Shown piece after piece: positions 23,420 through 34,889 of a stretch of 64,000 bases of DNA. Below the pieces are notes generated by a model. That model had not been told where the DNA came from, did not search any database, and saw only the letters and a program-made list of their open reading frames with translations. Source of the stretch: Eulemur rufifrons (Eukaryota > Chordata > Mammalia > Primates > Lemuridae); contig NC_090989.1 in NCBI RefSeq assembly GCF_041146395.1, forward strand, positions 222,736,843 to 222,800,842, written 5' to 3'. The position numbers and the translations under genes were made by a program. Position 1 is the first letter of the stretch; each line of letters begins with the position of its first letter.

Positions 23420-24405
23420 CATAGCAATGGGGACTGAGCTTTACGCAGCTGCAGACAGAGCTCTCTTTGGCTGTTTACATGTTGAAGTAATAACAGTCAC
23501 TAGCCAGATCAATGTAAGATGTAGAAGAAGGCAACATGGAAAAGATACCACCAGGACTGGAATGATGAAAGAAGGGGCTTGTGGCCAGGCTAGGAGAGAA
23601 ATTCTAAATTCTTTATTCCCAGTACCATCTTGGTGAGATGAGATTCACGGCTTATACCAGAACCATAAATGATTTGCACTTGATCACTATTTGAAAGTTG
23701 CTAGGATCCTGTATATAATTCACATTATTTGAAAGCTGCGAGCACACAGTCTATAATAAATCACTGCAGAATAGTGCTTTTTTTTCCAATTAGTCTTTTC
23801 AGTGTCTTTGGCCAAAGGCCAGAGTCCATGAATCTTTCAGTAGCTTAAGCAGAGGTGTCTGAGCTGCAGAGATCATATTGACATTTGAAACAGCCATCCT
23901 GGAACCTGGAAAAGATAAAGTCGATCCCCTCCCACAAGAATTATCTGTTGCCTGGATGGAGAGTCTTCCCTTGGAGCTGAATCAGCCCCTACTCCAGCCC
24001 TTGGTTTTGTTTTGGTTTGAAGACAACTGGGACACTTTATTACAAATATTCCGTGCTCCTCAGGTACAAGATGTACAAGTACCACAAAGTAAAACAAACT
24101 TGGCTTGTCAGAGTGAAAGCCTTTTCCCTTTGAAAGAACATACTTGCAGATACTTAAGCTTGGAAATGAGAGCTTGACTCTTTTGCAGCCTATTTGTCAT
24201 TCCCTTACACAAATCTCTCCTGAATCTCAAACAGAAGTCATAAAAATATGTTTTCAACTTTCTTCTTAGAATGTGCCCTTCTTGACTTTAATTTTTGGTG
24301 CACTCTTCTATCTCAGCCTTTTCTGTTTTAATTTGGCAGCAACAGAGACAAATATATATATTAATCTGCTGATGATTCAAAAGTTTGGGAAAGTATTTAG
24401 CTTAG
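23420..24405. other. unassigned intronic sequence
   Basis: I recognise no exon or repeat. Confidence 0.4.
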
Positions 24406-24409
24406 AGAG

Positions 24410-24640
24410 ATAATAGAGTCTAGTGGTTAAGAACCTACACTGCCTAGATTCAAATCCAGTTCAATATAACCTAGGCAAGTTACTTAACTTTTTCACCATG
24501 CCTCAATTTGCTCATCTAAAAGTGGGGATAATAATAATACCAATATCCAGCTCATAGATTTGTTGTGAGGATTAAATGAGTTAGGGCTGATATGTAGAAA
24601 GTGTTTGCTAAGTATGAAAACTACCAGTATTATTCTAGTA
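24410..24640 (+). mobile_element. MIR SINE, nearly full length
   Basis: It retains the tRNA-like promoter end 'gtctagtggttaagaaccta' with B-box-like 'agattcaaatcc', then the core and 'aaaagtggggataataataa', 'tgttgtgaggattaaatgag'. It is among the best-preserved MIRs in the window. Confidence 0.9.
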
Positions 24641-24644
24641 TATG

Positions 24645-26530
24645 CAGTATCATAATTCTAAAATTAAGAGAATTTATAATCTAGTTTGGAAGAGACTAGA
24701 ATTCAGGGTGGCTTCCTGAGTACTTATCTGGAGGAAACAGGGCCTCGGCTAGAACTGAAAATTCACTCCTTGGGAACTGGAGCTTCAGGCAGACAAGTCA
24801 CACAGTGGTGGGACCAGTGATCACCACGAACCAAATTTCTCTGAGAGGGGTTTTATGTTGAGATGGTGCCACTAAGCAGGAAAACCTGACATGTTGTTCT
24901 TTCTAAAAGAATTGAAAACAAGGCGAATTAGATGAGAGTTAGCATCTTCCACCCTCCCCAAATTACCAAAGGACTGAAAATTTCTTAACAATAAATACAT
25001 CTGAGATTAATATTAGTCAGTCATAATATTAACAGCATCTGCTTAATGGGCAGCCAATCTTTAATAAACTCTGTGAGGTTTTAATCTTAAGTGGTTCCTG
25101 AAATAGTTGAAATGAGGGCTCATTTAAACATTTTACATTTGTATTTTGAAATTTAAACTCCCAGTGTACCTACTTCCTATTGTACAAGCTCACTTTGTAA
25201 CTTACTCCCAGGAACTTTGTGGCAAATTAAAGGGAAATGTCAATTTCATTTTCGGTCCCTTCCTTCAGCCTCTGTGTTCATCTATTCATTACTAATCTTC
25301 TCCAAGCCCAGGTGCTCTCCCTCTGCCCAACTTATTCATTTCTTTAAGATTGTCACTTTGCTTTCTCTCTAGAATTGCTGACTCCTGATACCACCCCCCA
25401 TAAACAACCTCCCGAATGAAAATGCTTCCACCCACTGCTGAAAAGTCACCCAAGGGCTGTATGATGCAAATTTTTTGGCTTTATCTTATTAATAAGTAAG
25501 AATAAAAATAATACCTCATGTATGTATAGAACATCAAGGTTCACAAAACACTGTTTATCTTGACTGTCTCCATTAATGTCACAGTAGTTTGGGGAGGTAA
25601 GCAAGGAATATGGCAATTCAGCTCATATTCAGAGAAGTTAGACAAGCAGTCATTCTGATCTTACAAAATTTGAGAATCAAAGAAAGAACATTTTCACCAA
25701 AAACCCTAGATTTATGACTCATGCTTGGTTCCTAAGTTAATTATTTCTACTTGAATGGAAAAAAATAGAGTAACTTCTTAATTCTGGAACCCTTGGGCTG
25801 TAGCATGGCCTCCTCAGTTGGGGAATTTTCTGGTTCCTGAAAGGAAACTGTGACATCTTAGGTAAAGCAAATACTGCTCTCAAGTTTTCCTTCATCTCAC
25901 GGTTGGTCTCCTTTACAGGGAAGAGACAGTCAATGTGTATGGTCAAGCACACACTATTAACCCAACACAACCCAAGTTAATTTTATCAAAACCAGGACCG
26001 AGAAGGCCTCTCATTCTGACAGACCAGTAACCTCCTTCTGACCTTTTAAAAATTACTCTTTATTAAGGAATTCTATTAGGTCCTTTTTAAATTTCTTGTT
26101 TATAGAGTTCCAGATATCATATGTTTGGTGTTAAAAGGTTAATATAAATGACCATTGATATTCAAATATTTATTTGGTCATGATTTTTTGAAAGCTTTGC
26201 AAATAGCAACTCTATTTATTGAAATGTTTTTTAGCAACATTATATAACATATTTAAATCTTAGAATATTTACCTTAAAAAGGAGGGAGAAGACAATTGAG
26301 TATAGACATAGCAGAGGAATATATTCTGCTATAAGAATACATATAGGAAAAGAAGAAATGGGATAAGACAGTGAGTATATTAGCCAAGGATCTATGACAA
26401 ATAAATACCTATAAAGAAGGTTCAGAAATAGTCTAAGGTTTGAATATAATTCACTACTCAAGTTGCAGACCGGAAGACCACATCATAGATGAAATATATT
26501 ATTATAAGATCTTCTTGTCTCTCAAGTCAA
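24645..26530. other. mostly unassigned intronic sequence
   Basis: A degenerate reverse MIR-type segment may lie at 25500-25650 ('caaggttcacaaaacactgt'). Otherwise I recognise nothing. It is AT-rich at 26050-26460. Confidence 0.4.
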
Positions 26531-26535
26531 TCAAA

Positions 26536-26615
26536 CATCCAATCCCTAGGAAGTTACTGAACACCTACTATGTGCTCAGCTATGTACTTTCAGTGACTCA
26601 AGTCTCTGGATGTTG
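26536..26615 (-). mobile_element. LINE L2 3' end fragment
   Basis: Reverse L2 tail: 'ttactgaacacctactatgt', then 'gctcagctatgtactttcag'. Confidence 0.5.
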
Positions 26616-26669
26616 CTAAATGCTTATATTAATATTATAGATATTTGTACTACATGGGAATGTGTGGGG

Positions 26670-26707
26670 TTTTTGTTGTTGTTGTTGTTGTTTTGTTTTG
26701 TTTTTTC
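26670..26707. repeat. (GTT)n / T-rich simple repeat
   Basis: About seven GTT units are followed by TTTTG units. Confidence 0.9.
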
Positions 26708-26821
26708 TTAGAGCTGATGGCTCAACTTCCCTATCTCTTACTTCTTCCAAAGGATGAGTCAAGATTAAGATAAAAAAACTGTGCTCTCCAAAAAAGAGAG
26801 CAAATCCTTAAATTGACTGGG

Positions 26822-26880
26822 ATATATATATATATATATATATATGCATACACACGTGCATATATATATATATATTTATA
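26822..26880. repeat. (TA)n microsatellite
   Basis: Twelve uninterrupted AT units (26822-26845) are followed by GCATACACACGTGCA and a second shorter AT run. It is likely length-polymorphic. Confidence 0.95.
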
Positions 26881-26884
26881 CACA

Positions 26885-28255
26885 TTTTTTATTTTAGCAG
26901 TGGAGCTTTTTGAAGACTATAAGCCCATATGGGTTTAGTCTTTCTTCCCTTTCTCTTTCCATATGCCTGGAGTGGTAAGGGCCCAGGCCCACTCTTCCAC
27001 AGGATAAAACCAGATCTTGCTTTTTCTCCTCCCAAGAAGCAGCTAATATCATGCTCATTTTGTGCATGATTATTTCTCAGGAAACTCAAGAAATTGAGGG
27101 ATAACTGGCCAAGGAAGGATTTAGGTATTGGTGGATCTCCCAAATAGCATGACAGTTTCTAACAATGCACAATGAAAATATGATCAACCAGCCAGTCCTC
27201 ACTCACCCTACACTGTTTCCAAAGTTCAGCTCAGCTCTTTTGCAACCACCTCCCCCCCAAGAGGGTGACCAGAGAAGTCTCAGACAGGGTTGCGAAAAGG
27301 CACGTCAAGACTGTTTTTCTTAGCTGAGGAAAACGTCAAGAGGAATAAATTGTTCTTCAGTCAAGGCCATGCCGACACGAGAATGATGTCCTAGGAAACA
27401 AGGGGAGAGCAACCAAAAGAGCAAAGGTTTCTGGCTGAAATTCTCCAACTTTTCCTGTGAACTCTTCAGGAGCAAGAAGTTCCGGAAAGCAAAGCAGTTC
27501 CCTCCTGGGTGCTACAGTGGATCAGGGCCAATGCAAAATATTCACGATCATCTTGAAGAAGTTCCCCATTTCAGGAATTGGAAACCTCAATTTTCTTCCT
27601 TGAAACAAAACTTTGGATTATTTATAGCCTCAGCTAGCCACTATGGAACAAAGTAGCTTTTGATTTTAAAACTTGTCAGGAACCCTATCCTAAACAAATT
27701 ATCCGAAGACTATGTATGTTCACAGTTTCCTTCTGACCCTATCATCTATAAAATGTTTCCAATGACGAGCCCTGGCTATTTGATCCACAGGAATATTAAA
27801 GATCCTGAGACTTATGTTCACATACATTAGCCAAGAAAGCAGGCAGGTGTAATAGTTGCACAAGAAAGTTGTGCTATGATTGGTAAAATGCTTAACATAC
27901 TCTTGGCCATAATAAATATAATTACTAATAATAGTTGTGTGGCTCCTTAACGTGACCAGTGAAGTGACAACTATGGTAACAGAAAAACAAAACAAAGCAG
28001 TAACAAGAAGAATGCAAACACTGCTGGTGAGCATGCAACCGAAATGCCACGTGAGATGGAAAATCTGTGAATAAAAGAGAAGGTACTCTTCAGGGGGACT
28101 CATAACCGAAGGCTGAATCTGGGGTTTTCTTCAGCTTATTTCTCTTTTTCTCACATATACACAAATCCTCCCACCATGTTCTACTCCTTCCAAGCAATAG
28201 CAAATCCCATCCTTTGTGTCTATCAATGTCTCTAGAATGCACCTTCTGCATCCCG
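26885..28255. other. unassigned intronic sequence
   Basis: I recognise no exon or repeat. The 127-codon minus frame at 27720-28103 does not resemble MAMDC2 or any family I know. Confidence 0.4.
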
Positions 28256-28259
28256 GTTC

Positions 28260-28510
28260 CACTGGCCCCTCCATAATTACTTCTAAGTAGGTGAGGGCTA
28301 GAGCCTCAGTGCTGGCACCCTGGTCCCCTGCTCTGTACCGCAGTGGGCTGTGTTTCCTAGCTAGGGTTCAGCCAACAGGAGGTGCTGGAGGGAGGAGTTT
28401 GGAGAGTTGCATGGAGAAAGAAGTGTGGGTATTTTCCCCTGTCCCTCTCTGCCTTAGGTAATGTCACCTGACCTGTGGCTGCATCCCTTTCCATGGCTGC
28501 AGCACGGTTC
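28260..28510 (+). mobile_element. possible old interspersed repeat
   Basis: The blocks 'tagggttcagccaacaggag', 'gtgctggagggaggagtttg' and 'gggtattttcccctgtccct' resemble a mammal-wide repeat I cannot name. It runs into the MIR that follows. Confidence 0.3.
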
Positions 28511-28514
28511 CATG

Positions 28515-28738
28515 GCTCCAGTGTGATTCCAGCTTTTGCCAGTGACTACTCACTAGCTGGGTGACTTTGGGCAATTTACTTAACCTCTTTGTGCCCCAAT
28601 TTGCTCATCTGTATGATGGGGTGACAGTATCTATCCCATAAGATCACTATGATAATTACCTAAAGAAATATCCTTAATGTTCTTAGGCCAGTGCTTAGTG
28701 TGCAGCAAGCACTCAGTAAGTGTTAGCTAGAATTCTTC
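28515..28738 (+). mobile_element. MIR SINE
   Basis: Sense MIR: 'ctagctgggtgactttgggc', 'aatttacttaacctctttgt', 'ctcatctgtatgatggggtg', and end 'caagcactcagtaagtgtta'. Confidence 0.9.
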
Positions 28739-28739
28739 A

Positions 28740-29130
28740 ACTTTGACCTTTGCTCCAATCACATTGAATCATTCTTTCACTGGAATAAACTTTGTTACCT
28801 ATCTTTGAGCCTTTGCCTTACACCTGGCTTACCTTACCTAACTTTCAGAATCCTACCCATCCATCGCAGCATATTGTAAATTCTACCACTTTAAGATATC
28901 TTTTCTGCTGTCCTCCATCCCTAACAGAACTCCTTGGACGTTGAGACACCCTTGTATCTCTCCTGTTGCACACATCACATTCTGTCCTGGGGTTTAGATG
29001 TTTGTCTCCTGTTCTCTCTAGGCTTTTACTCTTTTGAGGGAAGGATCCTGCCTCCATCGTCACTGAATCCGCCCAGCCCCGTGCTCCCTGCTCCCACAGA
29101 AGAGGTGCTCCATAAATGCTCTCGTACTGG
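28740..29130 (+). mobile_element. LINE L2 3' region
   Basis: The L2 3' sequence ends with 'gaagaggtgctccataaatg'. Upstream are 'cttttgagggaaggatcctg' and 'ttgtatctctcctgttgcac', in L2 order. Confidence 0.7.
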
Positions 29131-29449
29131 ATCCCCAGCTCCAGGCTGTGCCTCTACACACAGGCTGCCCTACATGCAGAGTTATCATTGTGCCTTTAAG
29201 AAGTAGTACGTATGCCCAGAATAATCATAAAATAGCCCTTTGCCTATTTTGCAAGATAACTGAAATAAATATTTTCCCTATTTTTATAGTCTCTCATACT
29301 TTTAAGGCGTCAAAATTGTCAAGCTTAACTCGGCTCTGAATTCTCTTTGTAAGTCTTGTAACAGCTCACGGCTGTAGCATGCTTCATCAGCTGCACACGC
29401 TCAAATTAGTTCACTGGAGCCACACAGCATTCTTTTTGGGATACAGAGC

Positions 29450-29560
29450 AGGGATTCTCCTCATTTTACACATGTTGAGAATAAGACTTAGGTGGGGTAA
29501 TGCCTTGAGTAAGATCCCATGGCTCAGCACATTCAGATCCGGCTGGAGCCACACAAGGTA
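29450..29560 (-). mobile_element. MIR SINE fragment
   Basis: Reverse MIR: 'ctcctcattttacacatgtt', 'gtaagatcccatggctcagc', 'attcagatccggctggagcc'. Confidence 0.6.
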
Positions 29561-29603
29561 GTACACTGAGGTCTAGTTTTCTGATCTAGCATCTCAGTCA
29601 GGC

Positions 29604-29623
29604 GGTGTTGCCACGGCAACACC
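29604..29623. promoter_or_regulatory. perfect 9+9 bp palindrome with RFX X-box core
   Basis: The inverted repeat ggtgttgcc-ac-ggcaacacc has no mismatch. Its centre GTTGCCACGGCAAC (29607-29620) fits the X-box consensus GTYNCCATRGMAAC at every position but one (C for the central T). RFX dimers bind such half-site pairs. No coding or repeat feature explains it. Function is inference. Confidence 0.5.
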
Positions 29624-29639
29624 ACACTGGTGAGCCACA

Positions 29640-30570
29640 GGGAAAGTCTAAGAGATGCTTTCCTCATAAACAAAGTGATTTTTGTAAATGATCCAGAAGA
29701 GCTACATCTCCCACTTCACTTTCCCACTTGCATCACCAAACTGAGAGATACTATCCTTAGATAGTAAACGCATATAAACACCGCATCAGCCAGAATCTGG
29801 CCCGTAGAATCACCTGAGTTCTTTGACAGATTGAAGAGCTCTGAATCTATTACTTTTTGCTCTATGTACAGTTTTTGCCCTTGTGCACTCTAAGCTTTCT
29901 GAGGGTTGGGGTCTGGGCAACTTTTTTCTAAAATGTATAAGGCACATAGGTTTCACTGCACCGCCATTTGAAAGGATTGTTGGTAGATACCTGGAAATCT
30001 ACTGGATTGATATATCTACATATTTGGGCAAGCAGAAAAGAGTAGCCTGATAGTATCTATGCCATAGGCAAGGGACATGGACATGCTGTGCTGCTGATCC
30101 TCCTTCAGGACTGAAGTACTTATTATGCCAGATGCCGGGACTGCCACTGGAAGGCAGCCCTCAGCTGGTCAGCCGTCTTTGGAAAATGCCTCCAGTGAAG
30201 AGACCTGGCACATCCAAGATCACATCCTTTTTCCTGGATACTAGTCATAGGGATATAAAGGCATGGCCCCCTTGCTCCAGCTTGGAACAACACAAAGGGC
30301 CAGTCCAGCTCCAGAGCATCCATGAAGTAGGCTGAGGCCTTTGTTGAGGTTGCATCTCAGCCCAGTTTCTCCCTCTACCCAACACTGCTTCCTCCCTTTC
30401 CCTTCCTCAGGTGTTGATTCCAGGAGCACTCCCTCATAAACTTGCTAATCTCCTTGGGGACCGCTTCCAAGGAACCCACCTGCAACAGGGAACAATGAAG
30501 AGGCGCTATATATTGACTGACTGAATTGATTAATTTATTAACTGAGCCATTCATGTATGCATTAAGTTAT
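29640..30570. other. mostly unassigned intronic sequence
   Basis: The 29870-29960 part has weak L2-tail wording ('ctaagctttctgagggttgg'). Otherwise I recognise nothing. Confidence 0.35.
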
Positions 30571-30574
30571 TGGC

Positions 30575-31420
30575 AAATCCTATTGGCTTTATTCTTCAAA
30601 TATATCCCTAGTAAGACCACTTCTCACTTATCTCTCTGCTACCCGCCAGCATGCAATTTAGAAAAAGACAAATGAATTGTAGAAAAGCCCCCACCTAGAA
30701 TGCCAATTAGAAAAAGGCATCTTTCCTCCTGACTGATGCAGCCCCTGGCTTAATGAGAAAAGCCAGATGTCCTTGAGCAGTGAACAACCTGTACCATCAT
30801 ACACTATGGCCTTGCAGCCAGCTCTTCCTAAGCCACCATGACCTCTTGTCTGAACTATAACCTCTAGCTGCCCTGCTTGTCCCTTGCCCACTCACAGTGT
30901 ACTCCCCACACCAACCTGCAGTCCTTTTAAAAGGAAATGAGACTATGGCCCCTCTCTTCTCAAAATCATCCAACTCCCACGTATGCAGATAAATCCTATT
31001 AGTCCTTGAGTTATCTGGCCCAGCAGCCTCTCACCTCATTTTCTACAGCTCTCCCCGGCTCCCCACGAGCACACTCATTCCTCAGGGGTGTTACCCTTGC
31101 TTTACCCTCAGATGCCAGAGAGCCATGCAGCTGTCCTCTCATTTCCCTAGGGTCTCTGTGCAGCTGTGACAGAGGTCTTCCCAGACCGCCTCTACCCTCT
31201 TCCTACCATCCTCCTACCTGCACTGACTTCCTCATAACACATGATCTCTCGTATACCTATTTATGTGTTTGTTTTCTGCTTCCCCCTACCAGAATATAAG
31301 TTCTACGAGAGTAGGAACTTTGTTTTGTTCACTACTATATCCCAGTCCCTACATTACTGCCTGAAATATCATAGGTATCCAATAGATTCTGTTGAGAAAA
31401 ATGACTGAATAAATAAACTC
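30575..31420 (+). mobile_element. LINE L2 3' region with a foreign insertion
   Basis: L2 order is clear: 'ggctttattcttcaaatata' and 'aagaccacttctcac' come first, then about 180 bp unrelated to L2 (30655-30830). L2 resumes with 'tgacctcttgtctgaactat', 'gtccttttaaaa' and 'aatataagttctacgagagt', and ends with 'tgaatcataggtat'-like wording and GACTGAATAAATAA. It is the best single-copy L2 in the window. Confidence 0.8.
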
Positions 31421-31424
31421 GCTC

Positions 31425-32385
31425 ACAAACAACGTTCAGCTCCTACCAAATCTTCTGCAAGCGCACAAGGAATAGGAGGGTGAAAAACTGATGGGAACAT
31501 GCTCGTTAGGGCTATGTAATGTAAGACTCCTGAGCTCTGGTAATTCTTACAAAAATAATGGATGAGATTGTGAAATAATTTTGGTAGAAACACAGTGTAC
31601 TTCATCTGATAGCTCAGCCCAATGGCAAGGCTGGGGATTGGAGTAAAGTGCACATGTTTTCTACCAAAATGTGACTTCATAATTCTACATGGCTTTCCTG
31701 CCTTATTCTGATTTCTGACTCCTGCTTGGATGAGACAAAGTCTATTCTCTTAGATAAAAATTATAACATTTTTCCAATGAGCATAGAAATGTGCTTTTTG
31801 TATGGTCCACCTCCTAAACCAAAGCCATTTAAAGTAGACTCTAATACTACTTTAAAGCACCCAAATATTTGCATATGGATAGATTAGTAGTCATTAAAAA
31901 TCTTTACTTTCTAGATAGAAGTTAGGATTCTTAAAGAGAACTCATTTCATTTTAATCCCTGACGTTTTGTGCAACATACATAGGAAATCTCATCAATCTA
32001 GATAAATCTAATGTATTGGAATGTTCACCATAAAGCACCTTTCAAAGACAAAGACAAGTTTTTAGTAATAAGACTTTATTTCACACTTGCCTCCAAGATT
32101 TGGAAAGCTGATATATGTGGTTTTTGGTTAAGTAGGTTGTAATCATTGTTAGTCATTTCTCCAGTATGTTTCCGTGGTGATTTTGAGAGAAGGAGGTTTT
32201 ACTGATTTATTCTTCTCATTATATTTTATATAGACAGATGGAAACATGATTAAGTATTTGCCTAAATATTAATTCACATGGCAGTTAAGCTCTTGGAATG
32301 TTGTTTCCACTTGAGTTACAGGAGCTCAGCATTCTCTTGATTTCATTTTGTTTTATTTTGCAGCATGAGGTTACATAGACAAAGT
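31425..32385. other. unassigned intronic sequence
   Basis: I recognise no exon or repeat. Confidence 0.4.
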
Positions 32386-32389
32386 ACCA

Positions 32390-32495
32390 AACCAGGTTTC
32401 TCACTGGCTGGGTGCTGGCCTCCCCCACCGACTGTGAGACCTTACAAAAGTCATTTGACTTTCCTGGACTTCAGTTTCCTCCTTAGTCAATTCTC
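32390..32495 (+). mobile_element. MIR SINE fragment
   Basis: Sense MIR central part: 'gaccttacaaaagtcatttg', 'cttcagtttcctccttag'. Confidence 0.65.
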
Positions 32496-32549
32496 CAATT
32501 TAGATGTGTTATGCAGTAAAATTTTTGCTATTTAGGAAGTTGAGGGATT

Positions 32550-32840
32550 TATCTGCATAAGTGGCATGGATGGAAACAGAAAATTATTTTTAAAAGCTAT
32601 ATCCCAAAGATGGATTATACACACACACATGAACACACACATCTCTTTGCCTCTGAATGCAAACACAATTGCAGATATTACACGAGAAATTGGTTGTAGT
32701 GGTTACTTATACGGAGTGAGATTGAGGCTTGGGGAGAAAGAAAGGAGTCTTTTAATTTTAATTTATATATCCTTATATTGTTTTTAAATTGTTATCATAT
32801 ATGCATCATTTTTATAAATAAAAGCTTCAACAGTGACGTG
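32550..32840 (+). mobile_element. old LINE-1 3' end
   Basis: Sense L1 3' wording: 'tggttgtagtggttacttat', 'gggagaaagaaaggagtctt', 'ctttataattttaatt'-like AT-rich end, 'atatatgcatcatttttat' and a terminal AATAAA. Confidence 0.75.
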
Positions 32841-32986
32841 AGAAGCACATGTGATTTGTCTTTCAGACACTTCTGTTTTTTTTTAAATAAAAAATGTTTA
32901 TTCCTTTGTAATTCAGCAAAAATCAATGAAGATCTTTTTCAATAAAATTCTATTTTTTCAGGTGGTTTCCGTTTAATCATTGGCAC

Positions 32987-33240
32987 ATTGAAAAGAGAAC
33001 AGGCTTTGGAATGAAGACAACTTGGGTATAAATCCCAGATGTAATATTTAAAACCATGTACTTCAGGCAGATTATTTGAGCCTCAATTTTCTTATCTACA
33101 AAATGGGACTAATAATAACAATACTTAATTGCAGGTTGATAATCTATTGGGAAGATTTTAAATGATTAAAATAAAATACCTAATAAGTGTGTGGCACAAA
33201 GATGGTTCCAGTGATAACTATTAGTAATACTATTACCATC
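32987..33240 (+). mobile_element. MIR SINE, nearly full length
   Basis: Sense MIR: 'caggctttggaatgaagaca', 'gggtataaatcccagatg', 'ttatctacaaaatgggacta', and a degraded 3' end. Confidence 0.8.
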
Positions 33241-33521
33241 TTCTTGTTTTCTCTTTTAAGATCTAGTGATGAATGAAAAGACATTAAGTTACAAGACAAA
33301 TTAACACTATTTTCAAAAGATCTACTTTAAATACTTAGTTCTGAAATATAGTAGTAAAAAAAACTTTCTTATATTTTTTTCTTTTATTCACTTATTCAAT
33401 AACATTGAAATTCATTTAGCTTTGACACTTTTGGAATACGGTCAAGATCTATTCCAGGAAAACCTGGGGCTCCGATCACAAAAGGCACCCACTCCCACCC
33501 TAACCAGCCTTTAGAACCAGT

Positions 33522-33651
33522 TAGAAAAACGTGGTAGGGGGGAAAGGGCACGCCTCAAATCATGGTTTGGGTGTGGTAAAGTCATAACATGTAACCAAAA
33601 TGTTTGTACCCCCATAATATCCTGAAATAAATAAATAAATAATAGAAAAAC
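33522..33651 (+). mobile_element. 5'-truncated strepsirrhine L1 3' end
   Basis: It ends with 'catgtaaccaaaatgtttgt' and 'acccccataatatcctgaaa' followed by (TAAA)n. The direct repeat tagaaaaac sits at 33522-33530 and 33643-33651. The tail is the same family as the insertion at 6616-6736, in the opposite orientation. Confidence 0.7.
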
Positions 33652-33654
33652 TTG

Positions 33655-34370
33655 TTCTTGGGAAGCTCTAAGACAGCACACATTTTCTGTCTAAACTCTG
33701 GTACCAGGTTTGACCTGGTGTCCCTCTTTGTCCTGTACTTTGTCACACTGATTTTAACCTTTTGCCCCCCAAGTACTCATTCAATCTCAACGGGTTCCCG
33801 TGCCTGTATTAAACTGGAGTTTAAATCCACTCCTTGTGTGAGCCACAACAGATATATGCTGTTTGAGTCAGGGAACCAGGCCCAGTATGAACTTCTAGAC
33901 AAAAATACTGAAATGAGTAAATCCAGACTCTAGTCTTGTTGGCCAAGGCCTGTGTCCTTGCTCTTGGCATGAACCGGTTAAAGTCAGTACCTTCTGCCAT
34001 TTGGCCCACGGAAGTCAAGTTTTGCATGAGGCTCAACCTCTTCATGGGAGGGAGGTAATATAATTCCACCCATATCACTAGAATCAGACAAGAGGATGAA
34101 CAGAAACCCCATGTGATGTGCATGGAGCTAGGCCATTCTTACTACACAGTCATTTGTCTCTGTTTTTCAGACCTTCATAAATAGTACCATCTGTGGTTTA
34201 ATAATTACCTAACCAATGGAGGTGATTCTGTTTTACAGATAAGAGCCTCAGATCAGAATTAACTAGGGAGGTGGAATGCCTTTAATGCAAACCACCTAGG
34301 GACCATGCTTCTAATCCTATTTAATTTGGTGAATTTTGAGGATGAAGGGAAGAGTTATATGGATCATAAA
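33655..34370. other. unassigned intronic sequence
   Basis: I recognise no exon or clear repeat. Confidence 0.4.
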
Positions 34371-34374
34371 ACCC

Positions 34375-34500
34375 GAGTATGATGCAGTTGAAAGAATCCT
34401 GGATTCTAGCCTCCCTCCATAATTCTACCTTTCCAGGCTTCTGTTTCCTCATCCATAAAATAAAGGGATTATACACATGATCGCCAAAGTCATCTGGCCA
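34375..34500 (+). mobile_element. MIR SINE fragment
   Basis: Sense MIR: 'gaaagaatcctggattctag', 'ggcttctgtttcctcatcca', 'taaaataaagggatta'. Confidence 0.7.
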
Positions 34501-34889
34501 TTCTGTGATTCCAAACACTTCAAAAATAATAGGCACAAGTGAAACAACTGGGCTTTTTGGATTGTTTTTGGACAAAACAGAGGATACCAAAAACTTTGGT
34601 TAATTCTATGCCACAGAATGCAACCGTTTTCAGTCTGTTCAACAGCAGCCGGTGACAGGTGTGTCTGTCTGTGCTACAGAGAAAGAAATTCACAAATGGC
34701 TTCATGGAGGAGTCATAAAACTTGGCTTCCTCAGCTAAAGGAAAGCTGCTCAAAACTGCTATTCTCTGTTCACCTCAAACTGCTTTTGCCCAAGATCACC
34801 GAATGCCCTCATGTTGCCGAATTGAATGGTTTCTCTTTGTCCTCATTTTATTAATCAGCTGCAATAACAGCTGGACACTCTCCCAGAAA

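Noticed and set aside
24410..24470. tRNA-like A and B box sequence considered as a tRNA gene
   Set aside because: It is the tRNA-derived head of a MIR SINE, without a complete cloverleaf.
27720..28103. 127-codon minus-strand frame considered as a MAMDC2 exon
   Set aside because: It has no MAM signature, is too long for a single MAM exon of this gene and lacks matching phase-1 borders.
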